Source of the DNA: Adiantum capillus-veneris | Lineage: Eukaryota > Streptophyta > Polypodiopsida > Polypodiales > Pteridaceae | Direction: 5' to 3' | NCBI GenBank assembly: GCA_014529385.2 | Contig: CM043959.1 | Coordinates: 13,238,809 to 13,302,808, forward strand | DNA: 64,000 bases | Part shown: in pieces, positions 45,185 to 56,987 of the stretch | How the letters are laid out: the number at the start of each line of letters is the position of its first letter | Numbering within the stretch: position 1 is the first letter of the stretch | Made by a program: the position numbers and the translations under genes | The notes under the pieces: generated by a model | The model's database searches: none | The model's input: the letters and a program-made list of their open reading frames with translations, nothing else | What the model was told of the DNA's origin: nothing

Positions 45185-46338
45185 TGTCACGTGACACATC
45201 CAACCCTCTGTGTCCGTGGACAAGCTACAACATGACCAGGGTTCAGTTCAGTCAAGTCAGTCTAGAATAGAGAGTGATCTGGCACTTTTATGAGTCTGTT
45301 CGCAGACCATGCATGACCAGTCACTTAGATTAGATGCATATCCTCCAGTTGCACACAGCATGATCATCAGCATTCCCTTCAAAATCCATCAAAATCCATC
45401 AAGGGAATTTTTCAGTGCATTAACCCTATTTTCCCTATTTTTGGCATTTTCACTTATTTATTAAGTGACTTTTGTTGGGAACTAGGTAGGGCAATTTTTC
45501 TAAGATACTATATAAGCAAACCAAAGCTAGCACTTTCTGGCAGATGAGGCAACAGGAGCTTTGCTCAGCAGGCGGACTCTCAGCAAGAACAAGAACCAGC
45601 AACCTAGCGTTTTTCCCAAAAGACTCTAGCGTTGTTGATCCAACAGCCTCAGCGATTTCAGCCACCTTGCATAGGCGATTCTACACACCATTTCAACTCT
45701 GCAGATAGCGATTGCAGCAAGGAAAACAGCCAGCCTATTCAGCGTTTTCAGAGCACCAGCAAGTAGCGCTTTGCATCAGCAGATTTCAGCACTATTAGCA
45801 TTTTTGGACAGCCATAAACCTGCGTTTTGCACAGCCATTTCAGCCAGCCATTAGTGTTTTCTGTCAACAACAGTAGGGCGATTTCAGCAGTTCAAGACCC
45901 AGCAAAGACAGCCTTTTTGACCTACAAAGACACAGTAGCAAATCAGCCCCCACTAGAGCAACAGTAACGATTCGATGCATTCAGTTTTCAGCCATAGTCT
46001 CTTCATCGTCGGCACCACTGTCGACCTCAACATAGCACCACTTAGATTTGCATCAACATATTGTACCAGATTGTGCAATCATCAGTAGACCGCTCTCGCC
46101 ATAGAGAGTGGGGCCTTCGGATGAGGGTTTTACAACGTCTCTGGCGTCGTATTCTCGTCTCTATCTCTCAATCTCATGTATCTTCATTCACAATGTTCAT
46201 CCGCTTGTTTGTGTCCATTGCACTCTCTCACTAAAGGAACGGAAGGCTCTCCCTTCCGTAAGTAGAAGGAACCCTTGAGCACAGTTTGGAGCACTCATCT
46301 TGAGCAAAGTTCAACATTCACTTCCGTTGCACTATACA
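45185..46338 (+). repeat. 5' LTR of F
   Basis: 1154 bp from TGTCACGTGACAC to CTATACA, with a TCTTCATCG-type region, paired with 49912..51052. Starts with a palindrome GTCACGTGAC. Confidence 0.9.
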
Positions 46339-46503
46339 TTGGTATCAGAGCTTTGGCAGTGTTCTGTATCACTCAAGGAAAGAATTACAAGAATTTTTTT
46401 TGCTTGTTGCGGTCGCACGTAACCCAAGACTTCTTGGGCGTGTCGATTCCTAATCATGTTTTTGAAGAGTGACAGGAAACCCAAGAAAGAAGGGCTTGTC
46501 CAG

Positions 46504-48048
46504 TGTCACGAGGACGTGGCAGCTGTTAACTATGTCATGAGGACGTGGCAACTGCTAACTTTAGTTGTTGGTTTCTTTCCAATGGGTTTTGTTTTATTTT
46601 TCAGACCCTCTTTTTGAAGTAGCAAACGGTCGGACATTGTATGGCCAATGTGAACAGTAGTTTCACCCACAGACGGGAAGTGGTCGGCATTGGAATTCGT
46701 ATAGTAAGAGGATGTCTAGGCTCAGAGCAAGATCACATAGGTCCCCCCGTCGCACTTAGCAAGTTGGTGGATACTAGGAAGTCAACTCATTAAAGGCATA
46801 AAGTCAAGGTGGGACAACCAACTGAAAGTATCCGATAGTTGGGCCACATTGCACTTTTGGATGCGATCCCAATGAGGATAGATGGTCAGAAGACCATTGG
46901 GAGCCCAACGGAATCATTTCCTAAAATTTAGGGAACTGCTATTTTGGGCCGTGAAATGTGTTCGCGTCATTACCTCCGGTATGACTAGGGGAACATTTTA
47001 CAACTCTACCGCGAAGTCAACTGAGCAACCAGTCGGGAGATTTTTAGGCGGCAAACACGAAACAGGAAAATGCTTGTAAATGCGCCAAGTGGCACATTTC
47101 TGTGCACTTGCCTCGTGCATCAAGAAGTGGTGCTGAATTTATAGCTGGGAGGCTCATTTTTGAGTTTCCTGCCAGGTTAAGAGCTATGGAGTGCTTCCTT
47201 TCCCTCTATGTACACTGTGGTGCCAGGAGTGATGCCCTGCACATTACACACTGCTCTATCTATCCCTTACGTACAGTTATGTGATGCCCCACAAGAGGGC
47301 TTTTCATTTGACTGATGTATAGTTGTGTGGGTTCATGCGCGATTGCCGAGGCAAGAGCCTCTTGCACAGGTACTGGGTTAGCTAGTGGCTAATCCCCCGC
47401 AAGTACAGGTGAATTTGGAGAGGTTTCACGTGAGAAATCTCGTCTGATTCAAAGGGCAAGTAGCCCTACAGGTGCCGGAGCTCGAGGTCTTGCTACAGAT
47501 GCGACCGGCACGCGAAACGAAGCCCAAAACAAGGAATTACAGCTTGATGTGTATTTTTGCAGGTTTAGAGCTTCAGCCCTAAACGGTCCCTAATACCCCC
47601 AGGAAGTTCGGTAGAGGTGATCTAACGCATTTTCGGGGCAGAAAACAGAGAATTCAGTGTGCTGCAAATTCTCGCCATGTTTTGCAAAGTGTCCGTATGC
47701 GTCGGGAAAGTCGTCTATTGCGTGGGGATACTGACTATGAAGCGTCCTAGTACAGTTACGCTGTCAAAATCGGGCCAAAACAAGTGTTTCTCAGCCTGGA
47801 TTATGCGGAGCAGCTTGTAGGAGATCACAAGTTTTATTCCCTTTGTCAAAGAATAAAGAAATATCGAAAGCCAATTTTGGGGCCTACAGGTTGTCGGAGT
47901 CTACTCGGGGCATTCTAGCTTCTGAGCGTGTGTGTATTCAAGTGCTAATTCCCGTCGAAGGTTCTCTTTGCAAAGTGCTTTGTGTGTGTGTCTAAACTAA
48001 AGAATTTCGAGTGAAAGCCAACGCCTACCGCCCCACAGGCCGGTTTCG
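46504..48048 (+). repeat. Solo LTR of the D family inside F
   Basis: 1545 bp from TGTCACGAGG to GGCCGGTTTCG (terminal CA mutated to CG), with perfect target duplication TCCAG at 46499..46503 and 48049..48053. No internal region is present, so it arose by LTR-LTR recombination. As the only uninterrupted D-type LTR here it defines the family's full length. Confidence 0.9.
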
Positions 48049-48123
48049 TCCAGCCTCCCCTTGTGCCTCTTTTCACTCATTGAGAGCAGACCGTGCACTT
48101 AGCTGCTGGCCAATCGACGTGAG

Positions 48124-48417
48124 GTGGGAAAAAGCAACCTTGGTGTGAGCCCAAGGCCGCCAAGGGGTGCGCCCGCGGAAAAGAGCAGAACTCGGGTGAA
48201 GAGAAGATCCTTCTCTAACACAGATTGCAAGCTAAAGAAGACCCTCGAGAACCTCAAGAACTCAAGACCCTCAAGAACCTCAAGACTCCAGAACCTCAAG
48301 AACCCCAAGAACCAAGAGCCACAAGAACCCAAGTTCCTCATGAACTTAAGAACCCAAGACTTCAGTGGATGGTCTGGTCATCACCCAAAGCAGAACGGAT
48401 ACTTCGCTTTGAAGTGA
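48124..48417 (+). CDS. Low-complexity open frame in F
   Basis: Lys/Asn/Pro-rich frame built on imperfect CTCAAGAAC-like units (48240..48360). Probably a simple-repeat expansion, not a conserved protein. Confidence 0.25.
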   Translation: MGKSNLGVSPRPPRGAPAEKSRTRVKRRSFSNTDCKLKKTLENLKNSRPSRTSRLQNLKNPKNQEPQEPKFLMNLRTQDFSGWSGHHPKQNGYFALK

Positions 48418-48511
48418 TCAGCATGAGAGAGGCGAAGAAGAATTTTCCCCACCAGGAGGTTTTTCCGACCCTCCCCCTTCCCCATCCACGCCAAGGATTG
48501 CACTAACTCCT

Positions 48512-48865
48512 ATGGAGGAGTTGGAGCAGATGTTTATGGACAACAAGTTAGAACGCAAAGCAAGGAAGTTAGAATGCGAAGCAAGAAAAGCAGAAATTGA
48601 TCGTAAGTACAAAGAAAGAGTGGCAACCATAGCGCGTGAGCGCGAGCAAGCACGCTTGGAAGCCAAAGTAAGACAAGCTGAATTTGATCGTGAGTGCGAA
48701 GAAAGAGATGTAAAATTTGTTCGCGAGAACAAAGCAAGACAAGCAATAAACGACCAATACATGAAAGAGATGTTGCGACTCTTTTCTCAAGTGCAGGCAC
48801 AGATGCAAGAGATTCGGGAAAAGGAGACTCTCTCAGTCTCTTCGTCTCCAAAGCATGACACATAG
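48512..48865 (+). CDS. Charged coiled-coil ORF of element F
   Basis: 117 residues from MEELEQMFMDNKLERKARKL, open to TAG. Heptad-like repeats of Glu, Arg, Lys and Ala (DRKYKERVATIARERE, EFDRECEERD) predict a long helix. The frame is intact although the element has no enzymes. It could be a gag-like assembly protein or a vestige. The following 48866..48990 holds CATGATGAT-rich repeats. I do not recognise a family. Confidence 0.5.
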   Translation: MEELEQMFMDNKLERKARKLECEARKAEIDRKYKERVATIAREREQARLEAKVRQAEFDRECEERDVKFVRENKARQAINDQYMKEMLRLFSQVQAQMQEIREKETLSVSSSPKHDT

Positions 48866-49911
48866 AATTTGCATGATGATAAACATGATGACTTGAATGA
48901 TAATGATAAGCATCATGATTACGACGTGATTTCTCACAAGCATGATGATTTGTATGATCAAGACGTGATTGTTCACTAGGATGATGGTTTAGTTGATGCT
49001 TTTTCTAGCGAAGCTAACCCTCGTTGCAGATTCGATCAATCACGAAGAATCGATCTTGGCTTTCGAGTCGAGGTCCACAGCAAACCCCCAGGTAGATTCG
49101 ATCAAACACGACGAACAGATCTTGGCTCTCGACCCTAGGTCCAAAGAACCCTTATAGGAAGTATTATGTGTTCGAATGATTAGTCAGCACGCATTGTTCG
49201 AGTGTTTCATTCGTAATCGGTTCCTGTATTTTAGTCAGTATCTTTATGTGATCCCTTTTCCTAGGCATGATATATTGTACGTTGAGCACGTTTCACTCAT
49301 GAATGAGCACGGATGTATGCGGATTTCTCATGAAAAGATGAAATGTTTGCATTCTAGGAAGTCACATTCTATGTCTCTTCCTTGGCACGACACAGTTGTA
49401 GAAAGAGCACAAGAAAGTATGAGCACCAAGCATGGGCATTTCCGTTGTGAATTGCCACAATTGATTGATTTAGATCAGAACAAAAAGATTCGATCTCATT
49501 GTTTGCGTGTCTCGTGAACGGTTTGGCACTCCGTCTCTATGTTCATCTACATTGCATGCACAGTCTTTAGAGAAGACAAGATTTTTTCCAGTCACTTTAC
49601 ATGGGATAGGTATGTTCATGTTTTTGTGTTGGAAGTGGTTTCAGGAATTTTCAGCCTTGGAGATTCTTGAAGAAGATGACCTACGTCCATAGACAAAGTT
49701 GAAGCATTGAAGGAGACTCAGAAGACTTTGTGTCGCTTTCCGCGCGGCCCAAAGAAGCAAGCGTTGCAAACCTTTATGAAGTTCAAGTATCACATGACCC
49801 ACACATCAGAGTGGACAGACGCAAAGTCCTTTCCAGGATTCCGATGTTATGAGCGATCTCCCTCGACGCCATACAGTTCGGTACCATTACCTCACTTTGA
49901 AAAGGAAGGGA

Positions 49912-51052
49912 TGTCACGTGACACTACCAACCCTATGTGTCCGTGGACAAGCTACAGCATGACCAGGGTTCAATGCAGTAAAGTCAGTATAGAATAGGAA
50001 GTGATCTGCACTTTTGTGAGTCTGTTCGAAGACAGTGCATGACCAGTCACTTAGATTAGATGCATATCCTCCGGTTGCACACAGCATGATCATCAGCATT
50101 CCCTTCAGAATCCATCAGAATCCATTAGGGGAATTTTCGAGTGCATTAAACCTATTTTCCCTATTTTTGGCATTTTCACTTATTTATTAAGTGACTTTTG
50201 TTGGAAACAAGGTAGGGCAATTTTGCTAAGATAATATATAAGCAAACCAAAGCTAGCACTTTCTGGCAGATGAGGCAACAGGAGCTTTGCTCAGCAGGCC
50301 GACTCTCAGCAAGAACAAGAACCAGCAACGTGGCATTTTTTCCCAAAGGACTCCAGCGTTGTTGATCCAACAGCCTCAGCGATTTCAGCCACCTTGCATA
50401 GGTGATTCTACACAGCATTTCAACTCTGCAGATAGCGATTGCAGCAAGAAAAACAGCCAGCCTATCCAGCGTTTTGAGAGCACCAGCAAGTAGCGCTTTG
50501 CATCAGCAGATTTCAGCACTCTTAGCGTTTTTGGACAGCCATAAACCTGCGTTTTGCACAGCCATTAGCGTTTTTTGTCAGCAGCAATAGGGCGATTTCA
50601 GCACTTGAAGACCCAACAAAGACAGTGTTTTTCACCTACAAAGACACGGTAGCAAATCAGCCCCAACTAGAGCAGCAGTACCGATTCGAAGCATTCAGTT
50701 TTCAGCCATAGTCTCGTCATCGTCGGCACCACCGTCGACCTCAACATAGCACCACTTAGATTTGCATCAGCATATTGTACCAGATTGTGCAATCATAAGT
50801 AGACCGCTCTCGCCATAGAGAGTGGGGCCTTCGGAGGAGGGTTCTACAACGTCTCTGGTGTCGTATTCTCTTCTCTATCTCTTAGTTTCATGTACCTTCA
50901 TTCACAATGTTCATCCGCTTGTTTGTGTCCATTGCACTCTCTCATTAAAGGAACGGAAGGCTCTCCCTTCCGTAAGTAAAAGGAACCCTTGAGCACAGTT
51001 CGAAGCACTCATCTTGAGCAAAGTTCAACATTCACTTCCGCTACACCTTACA
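49912..51052 (+). repeat. 3' LTR of F
   Basis: 1141 bp, over 90 percent like the 5' copy by eye. Ends CTTACA before the TCCTG duplication. Confidence 0.9.
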
Positions 51053-52650
51053 TCCTGGAAGTCAGCCGTACATGCCACGAACACTGTTTGGGGGTATGCA
51101 AGGCATGATGCCAAACCCCATGTATGGTAGCATCCACATGCAACAAGGTTTTCAGAGCAACCAGGGCCAGTTTGGGGTGCCACAGGGTCATTTTGGCATG
51201 GCTAGTTTTTCTGGACAACAACCAGATATGGCACCTCTGACGCAAAATGTCAATGTCCAAGATGTGCAGATGATGCCTACTACAGTGCCCATGTCACAGA
51301 CAATTCGTTATGACAATTTGGGGGCACTGGTAAAGCCGAAAGCTTACAAAGAAGGTGGTGCAGCTGTAAAGTTTAGCACTTTCAACAGCTTCAAGGATAA
51401 GGCAAAGGCTCTCACTTTCCTCCAGCAGTTTGATACAGCTTATGTAGGAGGGAATTTTACAGAGGCTTCTAAGGTCAGGAAAGCTACCACTTTCTTGAAG
51501 GACAATGCGCTTACAAGGTGGACGACATTGTTAATGCAAGGACAACCACCCGTCACATGGGTCTACTTCAAGCAAATGTTTGTATCTGCTTGGCTGTCAA
51601 ATGAATTTGAAGCGGACGTCATGACAGATTGGCACCACCTTACTTCAGCTACATGCAAGAGCTTGCTGATGTACAATCGAAGGTTTTGTAAAATGTTACT
51701 CTCAATGACCTCCTACAGATTTATGTCATTCACAGAGCAGATAGACAAGTACTGTTGTGGGCTGCCTAGAGGGCTTCGCGATTACTGTATCAAGAACAGA
51801 GTGGCTACCCTCACTCAGCTTATGGAAGTTGCTAACACTGGTCTTGCCTTGTTGAAAGGAGAGGACAGTGGGTTTTCGAGCAACGAGAAAGTAGGGCACG
51901 AAAAGAAAAATTCAGCAAAGAAACCCTTTGTGAAAACGGCTCCTGAAGCGTCACAGGGGTCAAAAAAGGCCACCAAAGACAAGGAATAAGCCGGGACTTT
52001 TGGAGCGCAGGCAAAGAAACAAAAAAGGAATCCTTTTGTGTGCAAGTCGCTCGAGGAAAAGAAGGTCCTAATGGCTGAAAATAAATGCTTTATATGCGAG
52101 CAGCCTGGTCCCTTTGCTACCAAATGTCCACAAAGGAAAAGACCAGCTGACTCGGATGATAAAGAGGACCAGAAAGGCAAAAAGCCTAAACCCACAGCAA
52201 GTTTGGTGCCAGATATGGTGCGTGATAGGCCCAATACAGATGCCCGTGAGTTATGCAGGGCAGGTGGTAAAGTTAGGGATCAGACGGCACTCATCTTCTT
52301 TGATACAGGTGCCAAAGCAAACTTTATCTCACCACAGCTAGCTATGAAGATGGGCATCAGAGCTGAAGATATGGGATACACAGCACAGGCAGGGTTGGCA
52401 TGTCTCGGCCACTCAGAGTGTGTTACTCCCATTATTGGAAAGCTGCGTCTGCATATTCAGTCATATGTGGACAGAGAAGAATTTTATTTCATGCCAATGG
52501 CAGGGTGCGATGCGCTATTTGGAATTCCGTGGATGTTCAGAGTGCATGGCGTGCTGGATGCCTTCGGCAAGACAATCACCCTTCAACATAGGGGCAAAAC
52601 TCATGTTTTGGATGTAAAGCTCAAAGGAGAGTCTATCCCTATTGTATCAA
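51053..52650 (+). pseudogene. Gag core, zinc knuckle and protease of D
   Basis: The 51072..51989 frame contains a Met/Gln/Gly-rich segment, then the capsid-like core (VKFSTFNSFKDKAKALTFLQ, ATTFLKDNALTRW) and KYCCGLPRGLRDYC. After one stop (TAA at 51987) comes the 52038..52655 frame with a knuckle (CFICEQPGPFATKC; the usual Gly-His is Gly-Pro, so it is damaged) and retropepsin (LIFFDTGAKANFISPQLA, an intact Asp-Thr-Gly). The protein resembles element B's gag far more than that of A, C or G. Confidence 0.85.
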
Positions 52651-52950
52651 TATGAGGATCAGCAAGAAGTTGAGGAATTTGATGAGATCTTGGTACTTGA
52701 GCAAGTTTTGGCACATCAGGACAGAAAAGTTAAGGGACAGGTTACAAGACGGTCCTTGGTAAAGTTCAAAAACTTTCCGCCTATGGATGCCAAGTGGATG
52801 GAAGAGCATGAATTGTCAGAGTCACCAAATGTATTGCAGCTTTACCTTGAAGCCTTTGCGTTACAACCTACTTATCCCCCAACCCAATGTGTGCAAAGGA
52901 GGGGTAATGATAGGGCTAGCACATCAAATGTACATATGAATTTGGTGTAA
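52642..52950 (+). pseudogene. Chromodomain end of D joined to protease by deletion
   Basis: Begins within the protease tail and moves straight into EEFDEILVLEQVLAHQDR and SLVKFKNFPPMDAKWMEE, a chromodomain-like segment, then a tail. RT, RNase H and integrase (about 3 kb in related elements) are missing at about 52648. Confidence 0.8.
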
Positions 52951-53121
52951 TAGATGGAAATGACAAAAGTATGAAGGTCTCATTAAGTCATTTGTATCTA
53001 TGTGTTAAGACCTTTCTTGCGGATACATGCGATGACAAAAGAGTGCTAACAACACAAGTTCATCAGTGGCGTGTATTTATGGTATACAATCGAGGACATT
53101 TGCGATTTCAAGAGGGAGGTA

Positions 53122-53966
53122 TGTCACGAGGACGTGGCAGCTGTTAATTATGTCTTGAGGACATGGCAACTACTATCCTTAGTTGTTGGTTTCTTTCCAA
53201 TGATTTTTGTTTTATTTTTGAGACCCTCTTTTTGAAGTTGCAAATGGTCGGACATTGTATGGCCAATGCGAACTGTAGTTTTACCCGCGGACAGGAAGTT
53301 GGTCGGCACAAGAATTCGTATACTAAGAGGATGTCTAGGCTGAGGCCAACATCCTCTAGGCTCGGGCCAACATCCTCTAGGCTCAGGCCAAGGTCATGTA
53401 GGTCCCCCCGTCGCACTTAGCAAGTTGGTGAATACTAGGAAGTGAACTCAATAAAGGCAAAGTCAAGGTGGGATCACAAACAGAAAGTATTCGAGAGTTG
53501 GGCCACATTGTACTTTTGGATGCGGTCCTAATGAGGATAGATGGTCAGAAGACCAGTGGGAGCCCAACGGAAGCATCTCCTAAAAATTAGGGAACTGCTA
53601 TTTTGGGCCGTCAAATGTGTTCTCGTCATTACCTTTGGAATGACAAGGAGAACGTTTTACAACTCTGTCACGAAGTCAACTGGGCAACCGGTCGGGAGAT
53701 TTTTAGGTGCCAACCTCCAAAATGGGAAAATGCGTGTAATCATGACAAGTGGCGCATTCTAATGCACTGTGCTCATGCATGAAGAGGTAGCGCTGATTTT
53801 TAAGCTGGGAGGCTCATTTTGAAAGAACTGTTCACAGGTTAAGAGCTATGGAGTGCTTTATTTCCACTCTATGTACAATGTGGTGCTAGGAGTGATGCCC
53901 TACACACTACACACTGCTCTCTCTCTCCCCTACGTGCAGTTTTGTGATGCCCCACAAGAGGGCTCT
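53122..53966 (+). repeat. First part of the 3' LTR of D
   Basis: Starts TGTCACGAGG after a purine tract (CAAGAGGGAGGTA). Runs to CACAAGAGGGCTCT, where element C is inserted. Contains a locally triplicated GGCTnnGGCCAACATCCTCTA unit at 53338..53400. Confidence 0.85.
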
Positions 53967-54204
53967 TGTCACAAAGTGATCACGTGGCTGCAAGAAAGCC
54001 TAATTTTGCCGAAACCCTAACCCTAAAATCAAAAACCCTAATTCTATTGAAACCCTAACCCTAAAATCAAAAACCCTAATCATGTTGGAACCCTAACCCT
54101 GATTTGCTGATGTGGGGGGCTGACACGTGGCCTGCTGTACGGACACCAGCATGATTTACGAAAAGCTTGGCAGATTTTGGCTTTTGCTTTTATTCAACGC
54201 AAGA

Positions 54205-54255
<51 letters not shown>

Positions 54256-54708
54256 CTTTTGCTTTTATTTTATTAAAGCATAGAAGAATGAGAGAGAAAA
54301 AGCTTCTGCTTTATTTTAAAAGCTTTTGATTGGAAAGCTTTTTGGAACTTGCTTTATTTTATAAGCAAGAGAGAGAAAGAGCCTTTGCTTTATTTATGGA
54401 CTTTTGATTTTCAGGTTTTGGGGCTCTGCTTTTGGCATCCCTTGTAACTTTAAATAGTAAGCAGGCCTCTCACAACTCAGAGCATCTGGACGCAGAGTCT
54501 AAGTGTGAGTGCCTGCCTGCACTATTGTACTTTGAACTCAGATTAATACAAAAGAAATACTGAAAGGGGCGCCAGTCTTTGGGGCCAATATCTCTAGGCA
54601 TGGAACTCCATCGGGCCAATGTTGAATTGTGAACTGTGAACTGTTTTGAAGTGGTGATTTGGTGCTGTAGTGGTAGATTCTTGACTTGGAGTGTCCAAGT
54701 CTGTTACA
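53967..54708 (+). repeat. 5' LTR of C
   Basis: 742 bp. Contains ACCCTAAAATCAAAAACCC telomere-like arrays (54000..54100) and a (GA)n microsatellite of about 47 bp (54208..54254). Ends GTCTGTTACA. Confidence 0.9.
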
Positions 54709-54821
54709 GTGGTATGAGAGCACGGCCGATTTCTCTTCTACGGAAATACGATCCCAAATTTTTTTTCCGCGGCACCTATGGCTTGAGGCAAAGATCAGTC
54801 GACTTCCTCTGCATCCGGAGA

Positions 54822-56340
54822 TAAGGGAAGGGATAACAACAAAGAATCCCGTAAGGAGTATGGCCCACCTCGGTCTACTCAGGCGAAGCGTCGAGAGATG
54901 GAGCATCGCCAATTGATCGGCGATGCAACAAAGATGATGCTCAATTTTACCAAGGACACGAAAATGGCAAAATATATCAGCAAGACCTCTTTGGAGGAAG
55001 TACACGCGCAATGGCGGCAAACCAAAAACCACCCAAGAAACCTCCTACTCCCATGATGTACACAAAGCAAGAATTAGAAGAGGTGGTTGATGCACAAATT
55101 GCTCAGTTTTTGACGTGCAAAACAAAGCTAAAAAGCACGGTAAAAAGCAGAAGAAGGCACTAACTTCCCGGGCTATTTGGGTTGTCAGTCAACATTTGAA
55201 AAGGCAAAGAAACAGAAGAAGCGTGTTCGATTTGAAGAAGTACCCAGCTCTTCTTCTTCTTCTTCTTCTTCTTCTTCTTCTTCTTCTTCTGATAATTCTT
55301 CTAGCTCATCTTATTCGAGCGAAGAAGACCGCAAACACAAAAAGCGAAGCAAGAAACAACGCTTCGAAACGGGCAAGAAAAACGCAAAGAAGTCTAAATC
55401 TCGCCCAATGTGTGACAGTTCTACAGAGGAGTCGTCTACAGACAGTTTAGACTCTGACGACAGCAACTTTTATGCAAAGAAAAAATTTTACAAAAGCCAA
55501 CCAGTATGACTTTCTGGAAGACAAAAGCAAGAAAGTCCGAGAGTTTAAGGAAGGTGGACAGTCAATTAAATTTGACACGTTTTCTGGTTATAGAGATGCT
55601 TCAAAGGCTTTGTCTTTTGTACAACACTTTGACATCGCTTTCGCGAGAGGGCGTTACTCAGAGCACTCTAAGATTCGAAGAGCTGCCTCTTACTTTAAGG
55701 GGAATGCTCAAACTTGGTGGTCCACGCTTCTATTAAGCAAGACTGCGCCAGTTAAATGGCTGAAATTCAAGAGGCTTTTTATTTCTTCTTGGTTGACTCA
55801 AGAGTATGAACGTGATATACGAACTGCTTGAAACCATCTTTGGATGACCAAGAAAGATACAGTGGACGCTTATTGCGAGAGATTCTGGAGCTCTTCTCTA
55901 CCCGCCTCTTCATTTAAGAAGATCTCGTTCAAGGAACAGATTGAGCGGTTTACCTTGGGTCTACCTACAGAGATCCAAGATCACTGCTTCGAACAGAAGT
56001 CAACTTCTATTCAGGAGTTGATGAGTCATGCGAAAAGGGGTTTTGCCATCCACTTTGGCAGTCTGACTTACCCCACCGATGAGATCATGACACAAAGAGC
56101 TGAACAGACTTCGACAAATGAAAGTAGAAAGAGAAAGAGCAACCCAGAAAAGAAGGATGCACGACCCAAGCTTACTCCTCAGGAGCGGGCTCGCTACATA
56201 AAGGAGGGGAAGTGCTTTGAATGCGGGGAAACTAGGCATATCTCCGTGAAGTGCCCTAGCAAGGCACCGAATGAACAGGATGAAGAAAGGCCAAAAAGTT
56301 CTAAAGCAGCTGAGAGACGTGGCAGAAAAGGCAGATAAAA
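54822..56340 (+). pseudogene. Gag of C
   Basis: Consecutive frames: a basic N-terminus (54822..55200), a poly-Ser tract encoded by TCT/TTC repeats (about 55245..55290), the capsid-like core (FDTFSGYRDASKALSFVQHF and YFKGNAQTWW, 55472..55831), and a zinc knuckle (CFECGETRHISVKC, with Gly to Arg before His, near 56210..56255). Ends with a Lys-rich tail at 56338. Stops and shifts occur near 55130, 55500 and 55830. Confidence 0.85.
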
Positions 56341-56987
56341 ATCAGAACTGGTACCACATCGCGTGGGGCCTGAGCCGAATCAAATCAATGAAAGTACAAA
56401 CTTTGCTACTTTTGGGGCAAAGTGAAAGATCAGGAAGCTCTTTTGAAGGAGCCAAGGCCAACTTCTTGAATTGGCGGCTCGATTTGGAATTACGCCCGAT
56501 AGGCTGAGGCCACAGGTGGAGGTAGTTCGAGTGGCACCCGAACGGGATGTTGCCATTACACCGAGCATTGTCAAACTTCGTTTGTAATGATAGGGGTGTT
56601 TAGGGCACGAGGAGTTTTACGTATTTGCCTTCGAAGGTTGTGACGTTCTACTCGAAATACCTTGGTACCACAACAACAACGCCGTGGGTGACTACCGGGC
56701 CGAGAAAGCGACTTTGACAAATGAAGGGCTCAGAGATTGCACTTGATGAACTTCAGTTTCTTTACTCATTTTTTTTGGGAGAAAATTGAACGATGGATAA
56801 AGGTCAAATATGTTTTGGACCTAAACAAAAGAACGCCAAGATTTTCTCCACACACATGCTAATTGCTTTACAGAGGGTCTGTCAAACGAGTTACCACCCG
56901 CTCGTCCTGAGAATTATACTGATGCCATGGAGCACACCACCGAACCCCCGACCTTACAGTGTGAGCTGAGCCCAAAACAAAGAGATT

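Larger units (their letters stand above)
45185..51052 (+). mobile_element. Non-autonomous LTR element F (LARD-like)
   Basis: LTRs at 45185..46338 and 49912..51052. Perfect target duplication TCCTG at 45180..45184 and 51053..51057. Primer-binding site TGGTATCAGAG at 46340. Purine tract GAAAAGGAAGGGA before the 3' LTR. The internal region has no protease, RT or integrase, only a coiled-coil ORF and low-complexity sequence, so it must use proteins from another element. It carries a solo LTR of the D family (46504..48048). Confidence 0.9.

Noticed and set aside
53990..54100. Interstitial telomere or chromosome end
   Set aside because: The telomere-like units are interspersed with AAATCAAA, recur at the same LTR position in C (both LTRs) and G, and are therefore part of the LTR family.
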